From assembly GCA_030597945.1 (NCBI GenBank), contig JAUVQW010000012.1:1-15503 (forward strand): DNA of 15,503 nucleotides, read 5' to 3'. Source of the stretch: Actinomycetes bacterium (lineage in GTDB: Bacteria > Actinomycetota > Aquicultoria > CAJVYJ01). The notes beneath the pieces are model-generated. The model was given only the letters and a program-made list of their open reading frames with translations, made no database searches and was not told where the DNA came from. Each line of letters starts with the position of its first letter. Within the stretch, counting starts at the first letter, position 1. The position numbers and the translations under genes were made by a program. Of the stretch, positions 1 to 6,857 are shown piece by piece.

Positions 1-686
1 CCGGCAAAAATATATTCCTTTGCCTTTTTCACAATATCTTCAAAAGCCTCTTTCGTAAAATTTGATCTAAAATCACAAGTCCTTTTTTTGACATCTTCTT
101 TATCTCCGGTAATTACACCCTCTTTCAGCTGAGTACCTGCCAAAAGAAGGTCTTCAACATTTTTTAACTCACGCTCAGCAAGGTTACGGTTGTTATTGGA
201 GGCAATCGAATATACAGTCGCTACCTTCCTGTGGTGGTCAAAGACAACTGTGATCTTAGGTATGAAAAATAGAACATCGGGAAGGGCTAAGTCGTCTTCG
301 GCGATTTGGGGGATCTTTTCGATATGCCTTGCACTATCATATCCGATATAACCGACAGCACCGCACATCGTCTCTTCTAGTTCTATCGTCATAAGACCAT
401 CAAGAATTTTAAATAATTCTTTTAGAGGATCCCCGGATTTTCGAATCACTTCATTATTAAAAATCAACCCCTGATGACCATTTTTGCTTTCAAAAGTAAT
501 TAGAGGGTGGAGGGCAATCAAGGAATATCTTGCTATTCTTTCGCTTCCGGAAACACTCTCTAAAAAAGCGCTATTGGGTGCCCTTAAAATATCGTAGACT
601 AAGACAGGTTCTTGCCAATCAATCTCTTTTTTGGTGACCGTCAAATCTTTTATGACAGCCCCTGCCTCTTTGTTTAGATTCGTCAC
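1..686 (-). CDS. trpE: Anthranilate synthase component I, N-terminal part (runs off left edge)
   Basis: This is the large subunit of anthranilate synthase, which turns chorismate and glutamine-derived ammonia into anthranilate, the first committed step of tryptophan synthesis. About 228 codons are visible with no stop; the catalytic C-terminal domain lies beyond position 1. Motifs seen are FLES at residues 41-44, matching the tryptophan-binding LLES of TrpE, SGSERIARYS at 46-55, GAVGYIGYDSAR at 109-120, and SNFTKEAFEDIVKKAKEYI near the edge, the usual lead-in to the catalytic domain. The start is a GTG at 686 with a GAGAGG-type ribosome site just upstream; the only in-frame codons before the next upstream stop offer no ATG. 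PabB, the para-aminobenzoate homologue, is the main alternative, but the LLES-like motif favours TrpE. A 175-nt gap with a possible attenuator separates it from the hydrolase gene upstream. Confidence 0.85.
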   Translation of the reverse strand, partial: MTNLNKEAGAVIKDLTVTKKEIDWQEPVLVYDILRAPNSAFLESVSGSERIARYSLIALHPLITFESKNGHQGLIFNNEVIRKSGDPLKELFKILDGLMTIELEETMCGAVGYIGYDSARHIEKIPQIAEDDLALPDVLFFIPKITVVFDHHRKVATVYSIASNNNRNLAERELKNVEDLLLAGTQLKEGVITGDKEDVKKRTCDFRSNFTKEAFEDIVKKAKEYIFA

Positions 687-826
687 CTGATCCTCTCTTT
701 GACTGTTTGCCTCATCAAAAAAAGGATCTTCGATGAAGCGGACGCGAGACTAAATCGTAGGCTTAACTTCCTTCGTCTAAAGGCAACGTCCCATCCTCTA
801 GCACTTAACGCTCAGTCTCTACTCAG
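687..826 (-). promoter_or_regulatory. Possible structured trpE leader with terminator-like U-run
   Basis: The minus-strand leader holds several complementary segments: GAGACT (814-819) with AGTCTC (746-751), GGACG (787-791) with CGTCC (740-744), a hairpin with CCUU and AAGG arms around UAGACG, and a CUUC-AUC-GAAG hairpin at 728-738. This last hairpin is followed by AUCC and seven U residues (717-723), about 30 nt before the trpE GTG. An AGGAU upstream can also pair with the AUCCU before the U-run. This is the layout of a transcription attenuator, but I see no T-box signature and no leader peptide with tandem Trp codons. It matches no riboswitch I recognise. Confidence 0.35.
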
Positions 827-832
827 CTTGAT

Positions 833-861
833 ATCATGTAAAATAGCATATTTATTGTCAT
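833..861 (-). promoter_or_regulatory. Probable sigma70-type promoter for trpE
   Basis: Read on the minus strand, ATGACA at 856-861 (five of six matches to TTGACA) is followed after exactly 17 nt by CATGAT at 833-838 (four of six matches to TATAAT). It lies immediately after the stop codon of the hydrolase gene and would start transcription near position 826, giving trpE a leader of about 140 nt. This is assigned by inspection only. Confidence 0.4.
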
Positions 862-863
862 TC

Positions 864-1523
864 TTATAGTGCCGGCCGCAATATTACGGTTTTGGATTCA
901 TCGGGCAACGATTCTTTGTCGATCGAAAAAGTCGATCCCGATGGTCTTAATGCATTTTTGAACATATCTATAAATCCATCCAAGCTATCGATATCTAAAC
1001 TGCATCTATCGTTCTTAAAGTGCATCGGTATAGTGACTTTTGGATCCAGCATATTAATTATGCTAACGGCCTCACTGCTATCTATGGTAAACGTCCCACC
1101 TACTGGGATAAGGGCAATATCAACAGGCCTTATTGAATCAAGGGCCTCTTCATCTAAAATATGACCTAAGTCACCGAAATGGCAGACATTTAGATTATCC
1201 ATACTGATCTTAAATATAATATTCTTACCTCTGACTTTTCCTTCGTTATTATCGTGCCATGATTTGACACCCTCTATATGCACTCCTTCTATATTGTAAG
1301 TACCGCTTTTGTCAATTAGCTTGTAATCCCCCTTAACATCATCGGCGTGACAGTGGTCTAAGTGATAATGGCTCACGGTTACGATGTCGGCTCGCTCTGT
1401 TACCGGACGATGTCCTATAGCGCCGCTAAAAGCGCCGCTTTCATACGGATCGGTTATCAATCTAATCCCGTTATCAGCCTCTAATAAAAAACAGGCGTGC
1501 CCCAACCATTTGATCTCCATCAT
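864..1523 (-). CDS. Metallo-beta-lactamase-fold metal-dependent hydrolase (UPF0173/YtkL-like)
   Basis: This 219-residue protein belongs to the small metallo-beta-lactamase-fold hydrolases; its substrate is unknown. It opens with the typical first strand IKWLGHACFLLE and has the metal-binding HYHLDH motif at residues 52-57, a further HFGD at 115-118, and a late histidine in PMHFKN at 166-171. Together these supply the expected dinuclear metal ligands. Length and domain order suit the UPF0173/Lactamase_B_3 group, and no signal peptide is visible, so it is probably cytoplasmic. Two ATG codons lie back to back; the first, at 1523, has an AGGAGG site six nucleotides upstream and is the better start. 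It is divergent from the CCA-adding enzyme across 89 nt and lies upstream of trpE in the same direction. Nothing in the sequence ties it to tryptophan synthesis. Confidence 0.85.
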   Translation of the reverse strand: MMEIKWLGHACFLLEADNGIRLITDPYESGAFSGAIGHRPVTERADIVTVSHYHLDHCHADDVKGDYKLIDKSGTYNIEGVHIEGVKSWHDNNEGKVRGKNIIFKISMDNLNVCHFGDLGHILDEEALDSIRPVDIALIPVGGTFTIDSSEAVSIINMLDPKVTIPMHFKNDRCSLDIDSLDGFIDMFKNALRPSGSTFSIDKESLPDESKTVILRPAL

Positions 1524-1590
1524 TCACCACCTCCTATCAATCATCTTTATCTACCTAATTTCGTAACTTTACGACTCTTGCCTCTATCAA

Positions 1591-1612
1591 GAATGCTATA
1601 ATTCTAACTTAA
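1591..1612 (+). promoter_or_regulatory. Extended -10 promoter abutting the cca start
   Basis: TGCTATAAT, a perfect extended -10 element with TATAAT at 1597-1602, ends 10 nt before the ATG at 1613. Transcription would start around 1608-1610, leaving a 5' leader of only a few nucleotides. No good -35 hexamer lies at 16-18 nt spacing, which is common for extended -10 promoters. No Shine-Dalgarno sequence precedes the ATG, consistent with a leaderless or near-leaderless transcript. Confidence 0.55.
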
Positions 1613-3040
1613 ATGACGAATGATCATCTTTTAAATAGCGACGATCGGATAACAAAAGCAAGAAAGCTACTCTTCGAGCAATCTCCGGTAGCTGAACTTT
1701 CTTCAATATTCGAAAAAAAAGGGTTCGAACTTTACGTCGTCGGCGGAAGTGTGCGAGACGCTTTTCTAGGTAAAGTACACGGTGATTTTGACTTCACCAC
1801 TAACGCTCCCCCTGAGACGATAATGGAACTTGTCAAAAACTACGCTGATGAGCTCTGGACGATCGGGATCGAATTTGGAACTATTGGTATCGAAAAAAAT
1901 AGCCTTAAGGCAGAGATAACTACTTTTAGAAGCGATACTTACGCTGATGAAAGTCGAAAACCAGACGTAGAATTTGAAGCAAACATTAAAACAGATCTTT
2001 CCCGCCGGGATTTTACCTTTAATGCCATGGCGTTTAAGTTGCCCGATGGGACATTTATAGACGAATATAATGGCCTAAGTGACCTGAGTGAGCGAGTACT
2101 GCGAACGCCGATAGATCCCGACGACAGCTTCAATGATGACCCGTTAAGGATGCTGAGGGCTCTGAGATTCGTCTCTACCTTAATAGTTTTACCATCAGCT
2201 GAGGTCATCGAATCCATAATAACGATAAAAAACAGGTTGGAGATAGTTTCAAATGAACGTATCCAGGCTGAACTCTCTAAACTTCTAACCGGCATATCTC
2301 CGTCACAGGGTATCAACTACCTTGTCTCTACCGGTCTTACCGATATTATCTTACCTGAGATTTCTGAGCTGGCATCGTGCGTGGATCCGGAGCATCGCCA
2401 TAAAGATCTTCTTGAGCATACAATGACCGTCCTTGATAATGTGCCCGCGAAACTCACACTCCGGCTAGCGGCTCTTTTTCACGACATTGGTAAACCGCGG
2501 ACTAAATCTATGGGAGCTGACGGAGTCCATTTCTATCACCACGAGGTCGTTGGGGCAGAAATGGCAAAAAAAAGACTAGGGAAACTTAAGTATCCCACTG
2601 CCTTAATCAATGATGTAGTTAAAATGATCGAGATGCATATGCGTTTTCATACTTACAGGTTAGGATGGGCCGATAGTGCCGTTAGAAGATATATAAGAGA
2701 TTGCGATCCTCTGATAGCTGATATCAATAAACTTGTGAGAGCGGATTGCACGACTCGAAACCCTTTTCAATCTCGTAAGTTTGCAAGCCTCCTAGATGAG
2801 TTAGATGGTCGGATCGAAATCCTTGAGAAAGAGGAGGAATCAGCCAAGATAAGGCCTCCGATCGATGGAAACGAGGTCATGTCATACTTAGATCTAGAGC
2901 CAGGACCGGATGTAGGCAAAGTCATGAAAGCCCTTTTAGAGGCAAGGCTTAATGAAGACATAATGACAAAAGAAGACGCCTTCTCTTATATAGATAATCA
3001 TTTCAAAAATTTTTTAAATAATGATGATAATAGCTGCTAA
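1613..3040 (+). CDS. cca: CCA-adding tRNA nucleotidyltransferase with HD domain
   Basis: This 475-residue class II nucleotidyltransferase adds or repairs the 3' CCA end of tRNAs in the cytoplasm. The head has the nucleotide-binding motif GGSVRD at residues 44-49, the catalytic DFD at 58-60, RRDFTFNAMA at 131-140 and DPLRMLRALRF at 176-186, which belongs to the neck and base-recognition region. An HD phosphohydrolase domain follows, with HT at 269-270, FHDIGKP at 289-295 and HH at 309-310, as in bacterial enzymes that carry a C-terminal HD module. A poly(A) polymerase of the same superfamily is the alternative, but the HD domain and length favour the CCA enzyme. The ATG at 1613 is kept although there is no ribosome site, because a strong -10 box sits just upstream and the next in-frame starts would cut into conserved sequence. 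Its 3' end converges on an unrecognised minus-strand gene. Confidence 0.9.
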   Translation: MTNDHLLNSDDRITKARKLLFEQSPVAELSSIFEKKGFELYVVGGSVRDAFLGKVHGDFDFTTNAPPETIMELVKNYADELWTIGIEFGTIGIEKNSLKAEITTFRSDTYADESRKPDVEFEANIKTDLSRRDFTFNAMAFKLPDGTFIDEYNGLSDLSERVLRTPIDPDDSFNDDPLRMLRALRFVSTLIVLPSAEVIESIITIKNRLEIVSNERIQAELSKLLTGISPSQGINYLVSTGLTDIILPEISELASCVDPEHRHKDLLEHTMTVLDNVPAKLTLRLAALFHDIGKPRTKSMGADGVHFYHHEVVGAEMAKKRLGKLKYPTALINDVVKMIEMHMRFHTYRLGWADSAVRRYIRDCDPLIADINKLVRADCTTRNPFQSRKFASLLDELDGRIEILEKEEESAKIRPPIDGNEVMSYLDLEPGPDVGKVMKALLEARLNEDIMTKEDAFSYIDNHFKNFLNNDDNSC

Positions 3041-3071
3041 ATGGGGTTGCACCATTGTTTACGTGCCCATA

Positions 3072-3102
3072 ATTCGGGAATATTTAAATAGAACTCCCGA
3101 GT
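3072..3102 (+). other. Inverted repeat downstream of cca
   Basis: ATTCGGGA (3072-3079) pairs with TCCCGAGT (3095-3102), including one G-T wobble, around a 15-nt AT-rich loop. It lies 32 nt after the cca stop, where a terminator would be expected, but no T-run follows. It may act as a 3'-end stabiliser or a factor-dependent stop, or be chance. Confidence 0.3.
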
Positions 3103-3138
3103 GGTTCGATTATCCAAAGTCTTAACATGGCTAAGGGA

Positions 3139-3176
3139 GGCGAACTGAGAAGACCGAAAGGTCATCAGAGAAAGCC
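3139..3176 (+). other. Nested hairpin with GAAA tetraloop in the cca 3' intergenic region
   Basis: On the plus strand three stems nest: GGC (3139-3141) with GCC (3174-3176), CTGA (3145-3148) with TCAG (3165-3168), and GACC (3152-3155) with GGTC (3160-3163), capped by a GAAA tetraloop. Purine-rich internal loops separate the stems. A GNRA cap makes sense only in plus-strand RNA, so this could belong to the cca 3' UTR or a small RNA. It matches no family I recognise. Confidence 0.3.
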
Positions 3177-3229
3177 GGAGATCAAAGCTAAAACAAGACA
3201 GGTGGAAAAAGGATTGCTTGGGAGTTTAT

Positions 3230-3964
3230 CTATGCCAATTTCTTATCTCTTAGATCGAGATAAAGTTCGATTAAATTTATAGTCGCATCCATCAATCTAT
3301 TGATTCCGCTGAGTTCTTCTTTGATACCGATTTCTGAATCTATTAATGAGCCGTTTATCACAAGCTGGCCATCTTTAGCGGTAGATGGTTCGGAATATAG
3401 TACTGCCGCTTCACTTCCTTTGGAGTCAAAAAAAGGGGATGCCTCATTAAAGCCACGGGTAACCACAAAACCGTGTTTTGTTTTATTGTAAGTTCCGATC
3501 GCCATCCGATTTTCTATCCGGTACCAGGACGCCGCCATCAAAATCGTTTCTTTAAGGAACGTATAAGTTGATTCATAACCCTTTTGTTCATCAAGAGACG
3601 CTTTCTCTTCAAGCCCCTCTAGGGTGGGAAAATGAAACAATTTATCTGGCTCTCCGTCCACTCTGATCGCTTCCCTAAAAAACCGTCCAGGCCCTATGAT
3701 CTTTCGCCCTTTGAACTTAGTGCCAAAAAACATATAGGAACCAAGAATCGACATCTTGTCTCTATCTCGGAGCGCTATGCAAAGACCTGCGAAATCTTCG
3801 ATCGCACTGATAAACTCGGCATATATCTTAACGCTTAAGATCTTAATAGCATCTTCACTGGCACTACTCATCGCTTCGGATAAGATGTCAGCTATAAGCT
3901 TATGGTTGTAAGCACCAAACGTGGCATATTCTTCAAGAAATTCGTGATCCAGCAGGTCATCCAT
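3230..3964 (-). CDS. Unrecognised 244-residue protein at the end of the ccm cluster
   Basis: I do not recognise this gene. The protein is soluble-looking, with no signal peptide or membrane helix, and mainly acidic and helical at both ends. The N-terminal 70 residues read as two amphipathic helices. The middle contains KFKGRKIIGPGRFF (83-96). A YNKTKHG motif at 159-165 is followed by a basic strand, VVTRG. N-K-x-K-H patterns recall some HEPN-type helical domains, but this is only a resemblance and the rest cannot be aligned by eye. The ATG at 3964 has at best a weak purine-rich ribosome site. It follows the ccmD-like gene on the same strand after 84 nt that contain an inverted repeat, so it may or may not share the ccm transcript. 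Codon use looks like that of its neighbours. Confidence 0.6.
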   Translation of the reverse strand: MDDLLDHEFLEEYATFGAYNHKLIADILSEAMSSASEDAIKILSVKIYAEFISAIEDFAGLCIALRDRDKMSILGSYMFFGTKFKGRKIIGPGRFFREAIRVDGEPDKLFHFPTLEGLEEKASLDEQKGYESTYTFLKETILMAASWYRIENRMAIGTYNKTKHGFVVTRGFNEASPFFDSKGSEAAVLYSEPSTAKDGQLVINGSLIDSEIGIKEELSGINRLMDATINLIELYLDLRDKKLA

Positions 3965-3998
3965 GATCTTGCCTTTTTTTGTGCATAATTACATGCCC

Positions 3999-4022
3999 GC
4001 CCGGCAAAGCTGAAGGCCGGAC
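3999..4022 (-). repeat. GC-rich inverted repeat between ccmD-like gene and the 244-aa gene
   Basis: GCCCGGC (3999-4005) and GCCGGAC (4016-4022) form a seven-pair stem with one wobble and a 10-nt loop. On the minus strand no U-run follows, so it is not a standard intrinsic terminator for the ccm genes. On the plus strand a T6 run comes only after 12 further nucleotides. It could mark an RNA processing or pausing site between the two genes. Confidence 0.35.
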
Positions 4023-4048
4023 CTTAAGACTGTCGTTTTTTATCTTCC

Positions 4049-4459
4049 CTATTTGTTACCTATCGTCTTACTTAGAGACTGCATCTCACCGTAGAGCTTA
4101 AAAAGTCTTCTACCGATATACAGCAAATAGCCAAACGATAACGTCCAAATAGCTATGTATATATATATGGCTATCGGCATCGCGTCTATAAAACCTTCGT
4201 TACTTGTAGACCCGTAAGTAAAGGCAAAATAAGCAATGGCTGTGCCAATGGTCGCGATCGTAATCCAAATTATTAGCGAAAACAAGGATCGCTCCTTAGA
4301 TGCTTTATTTGCCAACAGACTCAGCTCTCTTTTTAACTTTACTATCTGGGAGTCAAGCACACTCAAATATAACGTGGCGATAAGCCATACCCCTATATAG
4401 GCGCCTATGACAAAAGGTGCCGCTGTTTTTATGGTTATATGGTCAGGTAGTTGTAACAT
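4049..4459 (-). CDS. CcmD-like membrane protein with two CcmD-type units
   Basis: CcmD is a short one-helix protein that helps CcmC load haem onto CcmE and release holo-CcmE. This 136-residue protein sits where ccmD is expected, 5 nt after ccmC, with an AGGAGG site overlapping the ccmC stop. It has three predicted membrane helices at about 13-35, 59-82 and 93-115. The first and third helices, each with its charged tail, align without gaps at an offset of exactly 80 residues: P15/P95, Y21/Y101, W25/W105, Y31/Y111, L32/L112, K41/K121, L42/L122, E45/E125. This is the CcmD pattern of aromatic residues in the helix followed by a basic and acidic heptad-like tail. The protein therefore looks like two CcmD units joined by an extra helix that restores the same orientation. 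The similarity of each unit to CcmD is weak, as is usual for so small a family, and the position carries much of the call. Confidence 0.6.
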   Translation of the reverse strand: MLQLPDHITIKTAAPFVIGAYIGVWLIATLYLSVLDSQIVKLKRELSLLANKASKERSLFSLIIWITIATIGTAIAYFAFTYGSTSNEGFIDAMPIAIYIYIAIWTLSFGYLLYIGRRLFKLYGEMQSLSKTIGNK

Positions 4460-4464
4460 ATAAG

Positions 4465-5349
4465 CTATCCTCCTAGCTGATCTTTCATGTCTTCGATCTG
4501 CTCCCTTAAATTATTTATCGTTACTTTAACGATTATCATAGCTCCAAATAGCGCTATCATCGCGAACATTGCGACGATGAAAGTGATCAACATGGATGAC
4601 TCGACGCCAGGATCGCTAAGCGTAAAAATGACCGGATGCGCAGATCTTAGTACTCTTGTAGAAATCATTGTAAAGATGACCGCAATATAACTTACGATTC
4701 CCAGCGCTGCCGAGTATCTGGCTCTCTGGTGTGCTGAGTCTACAGACGATCGTAGAACGAAATACCCTGAATAAAGGAGCATGACAAGCAGATAGCTCGT
4801 AAGCCGTGGATCCCATGTCCACCAGACCGTCCAAGTAACCCTTGTCCACAGGATACCCATGACAAGCAGCATAGATCCAAACAATAGTCCGATCTCAGCT
4901 CCGACCGAAGCCCACGTATCCATATTCTCTCTTGTGAGAAAGGCAAAAAACCAAAACACAGGGACCAGGGTTATAAGAGAGATGCTGGCAATAAGCAAGA
5001 TTAATCTGACATCTATACCGCCAAGGACTTCAATCCCCATGATATTAAAGGTTATCCTTAACGCAAAAGCTATGACTGTAGCGATAGCTGTCGCTTTTGT
5101 AAGCCTGATGGCCTTTCTGTATAGATTTTTAGAGTCCTTCATCAAGTACGCTATCGACCCAAGAAGCGTGACTCCAAACGCTACCGCTGAGGTCGCCGCC
5201 ATCGGCACATGAAAATAGAATATCTTCTGACTGAAACCGATCTGTTTTACTTCAAGAGGTGTTAAAAAGAAAGTACCAATAAGACCTGCTACTGTTAGAA
5301 GAAAAGCCGTTACCAGATAGAAATAAAATCCACCTATTTTTAAACTCAA
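4465..5349 (-). CDS. ccmC: Haem exporter protein CcmC (enlarged)
   Basis: CcmC binds haem at the outer face of the cytoplasmic membrane and loads it onto CcmE. The tryptophan-rich signature WWTWDPRLTS lies at residues 176-185. The two haem-ligand histidines are probably H47 (in YFHVP) and H238 (in SAHPV). At 294 residues it is longer than the usual 230-250. The extra length lies between H47 and the WWD segment, where two additional hydrophobic helices at about 84-137 seem inserted. The start is a TTG at 5349: GGAGAG at the ccmB stop serves as ribosome site, and no in-frame ATG is nearby before the first helix. Only 7 nt separate it from ccmB, so the two are cotranscribed. A CcsA-type protein is less likely because ccmA, ccmB, ccmE and ccmF surround it. 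Confidence 0.88.
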   Translation of the reverse strand: MSLKIGGFYFYLVTAFLLTVAGLIGTFFLTPLEVKQIGFSQKIFYFHVPMAATSAVAFGVTLLGSIAYLMKDSKNLYRKAIRLTKATAIATVIAFALRITFNIMGIEVLGGIDVRLILLIASISLITLVPVFWFFAFLTRENMDTWASVGAEIGLLFGSMLLVMGILWTRVTWTVWWTWDPRLTSYLLVMLLYSGYFVLRSSVDSAHQRARYSAALGIVSYIAVIFTMISTRVLRSAHPVIFTLSDPGVESSMLITFIVAMFAMIALFGAMIIVKVTINNLREQIEDMKDQLGG

Positions 5350-5356
5350 AACTCTA

Positions 5357-6049
5357 TCACTCTCCGATCACAAAATCATATAACCCATATGAGGCTACAA
5401 AGTATACTATATCAAATAAAGCCAGTATTTGCACTGCTCTTACCACTTCTTTTAATGTATTTGGTCCTAGCGGACCAGCCATAATATTCCCGCTTATCGT
5501 CACCGCCAGCCAAAGTATGGGCATCATCAGCGGCAGCCCTAAAATCGGTACTAAAAGATCTCTTCTTTTAGTGTTAATGGCAAGAGTTGTAACAAAAGTA
5601 CCGATGGAGGCGATGCCCAAATTACCTAAAAATATCCCCAATATGAATAGAACGATCATTGGAAAATAATTATATCTTATAAAAAAGATTGTAAATATCG
5701 GAATGGTGATGATCTGAATAATAGAAAGAAAAATAAAATTACTAAGTACCTTTGAAGTATATATCAGCGACCTGTCGATCGGGCTAAGGAGCAATCCATC
5801 TAAACAACCGCCCTCTTTCTCATGGGCAAAAGAACGATTCAGTCCCAGTAGCGCAGTGAAGATGAAGGCTATCCAAAGCAGTCCGCCGCCAAAAGCAGTT
5901 AAATCGTTACGATCGGCGCTAAAGGAATAATTAAATATTACCATCGTCAACATGACAAACAGGAACATCGAGATCAACATCTCTCTCGTCCTAAGTTCGA
6001 GAATCAGATCTTTTTTTAAGATAGTCCATATCTGTGAAAATGAAGTCAT
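5357..6049 (-). CDS. ccmB: Haem exporter permease CcmB
   Basis: CcmB is the membrane subunit of the CcmAB ABC transporter, whose ATP hydrolysis releases haem-loaded CcmE from CcmC. The 230-residue protein has about six hydrophobic helices and begins with the family-typical cytoplasmic stretch ILKKDLILELRTREML, followed by KEGGCLDGLLLSP around residues 77-89, a conserved CcmB loop. Length is normal for the family. The ATG at 6049 overlaps the ccmA stop by one base (TAATG), with an AAGGAGAGG ribosome site inside ccmA, so translation of the two is probably coupled. Confidence 0.9.
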   Translation of the reverse strand: MTSFSQIWTILKKDLILELRTREMLISMFLFVMLTMVIFNYSFSADRNDLTAFGGGLLWIAFIFTALLGLNRSFAHEKEGGCLDGLLLSPIDRSLIYTSKVLSNFIFLSIIQIITIPIFTIFFIRYNYFPMIVLFILGIFLGNLGIASIGTFVTTLAINTKRRDLLVPILGLPLMMPILWLAVTISGNIMAGPLGPNTLKEVVRAVQILALFDIVYFVASYGLYDFVIGE

Positions 6050-6765
6050 TATACGACCTCTCCTTTTACGGACTTCTTGTAAATAGCTTCAAACTTATTT
6101 CTTTTAATATCATTTTTTTCTTCAAAAAAGACAATCTTCCCGCCATCTAAGATCATTGCTTGGCTGCATAAAGTGAGGCCTTTTTCGAGATTGTGAGTGA
6201 CCATCACAAAAGTATGTTCCGCCCTGATATCATCCAGGAGACCATCCAGTATATCTACGGCGTGGGGATCAAGCCCGATGTGAGGTTCATCGAGAAATAG
6301 TATGGACGGCTTGTGGATGAGAGCTCTTGCGATAGCCAGCCTTTGCGTCATTCCTTGGGAAAATGTTCTAACATAGTCATATCTGCGATTACTTAACTCG
6401 ACCCTATCAAGAAGTTCGTCGATTCGACTCTCCAGATCGTCGACCTTATAAAGAACTCCATAAAATCTTAGGTTCTCGTGAGCATTCAGATCACCGTAGA
6501 GAAGCGGATTGTGAGATATAAGTCCGATCTTTTTCTTTATCGGGATCGGGTCCGCCATCAAGTCGATCCCCGCTATCGTTACATCGCCTTTTGTCGGGGC
6601 TTCAAGAGTCGAGAGTATTTTTACCATCGTTGTCTTGCCGGCACCGTTAGGACCAAAGACGCTTAAAAAACCACCCTTTTTTAAAGAAAAATCAATTCCT
6701 TTTAAGACTTTTCTTCTTCCAAAGTCTTTCTTTAGTCCGCTTACTTTTATCTCGATATCTTCCAC
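6049..6765 (-). CDS. ccmA: Haem exporter ATP-binding protein CcmA
   Basis: This is the ABC ATPase of the CcmAB complex on the cytoplasmic side of the membrane. The 238-residue protein shows Walker A GPNGAGKT at residues 38-45, the signature FSQGMTQRL at 135-143 (the variant form common in CcmA), Walker B ILFLDEPH at 155-162, the D-loop GLDPH, and the switch histidine in VTHN at 189-192. The assignment rests on the adjoining ccmB and ccmC, since many ABC ATPases share these motifs. The start is a GTG at 6765 with a GGTGGA-like site somewhat far upstream. An intrinsic terminator lies 38 nt upstream of the start, so ccmA begins either a second transcript or one reached by read-through. Confidence 0.88.
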   Translation of the reverse strand: MEDIEIKVSGLKKDFGRRKVLKGIDFSLKKGGFLSVFGPNGAGKTTMVKILSTLEAPTKGDVTIAGIDLMADPIPIKKKIGLISHNPLLYGDLNAHENLRFYGVLYKVDDLESRIDELLDRVELSNRRYDYVRTFSQGMTQRLAIARALIHKPSILFLDEPHIGLDPHAVDILDGLLDDIRAEHTFVMVTHNLEKGLTLCSQAMILDGGKIVFFEEKNDIKRNKFEAIYKKSVKGEVV

Positions 6766-6802
6766 TTACAACATCCACCCAACTTTTCTGATCTTTCGAA
6801 AT

Positions 6803-6834
6803 AAAAAATCGCCAATTAAACGACGCGGCGATTT
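6803..6834 (-). terminator. Intrinsic terminator between the CcmI-like gene and ccmA
   Basis: On the minus strand AAATCGCC and GGCGATTT (6827-6834 and 6806-6813) form a perfect 8-bp stem with a 13-nt loop, and the descending arm runs into a stretch of six T residues. It lies 24 nt after the stop of the zinc-ribbon gene and would end the ccmE-ccmF-ccmH transcript before ccmA, at least in part. Confidence 0.7.
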
Positions 6835-6857
6835 ATTCAATATTTATATTTGCAGCA

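Noticed and set aside
687..826. T-box riboswitch or Trp leader peptide ahead of trpE
   Set aside because: No GGUACCGCG-like T-box core is present, and the only short frame (Met-Gly-Arg-Cys-Leu) has no Trp codon.
1939..2316. Minus-strand frame of 125 codons within cca
   Set aside because: Antisense to conserved cca sequence with correct motifs; its translation has no recognisable domain and a serine/arginine-rich shadow composition.
3127..3282. Plus-strand open frame of 51 basic residues starting at an ATG after cca
   Set aside because: No ribosome site or near promoter, its end overlaps the coding region of the opposite gene, and the same bases form a nested RNA hairpin. Kept only as a remark.
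3999..4022. Intrinsic terminator at the end of the ccm genes
   Set aside because: The hairpin is good but no U-run follows on the minus strand, so it is listed only as an inverted repeat.
4859..5212. Plus-strand frame of 117 codons within ccmC
   Set aside because: Antisense shadow of hydrophobic ccmC codons; no domain and no ribosome site.
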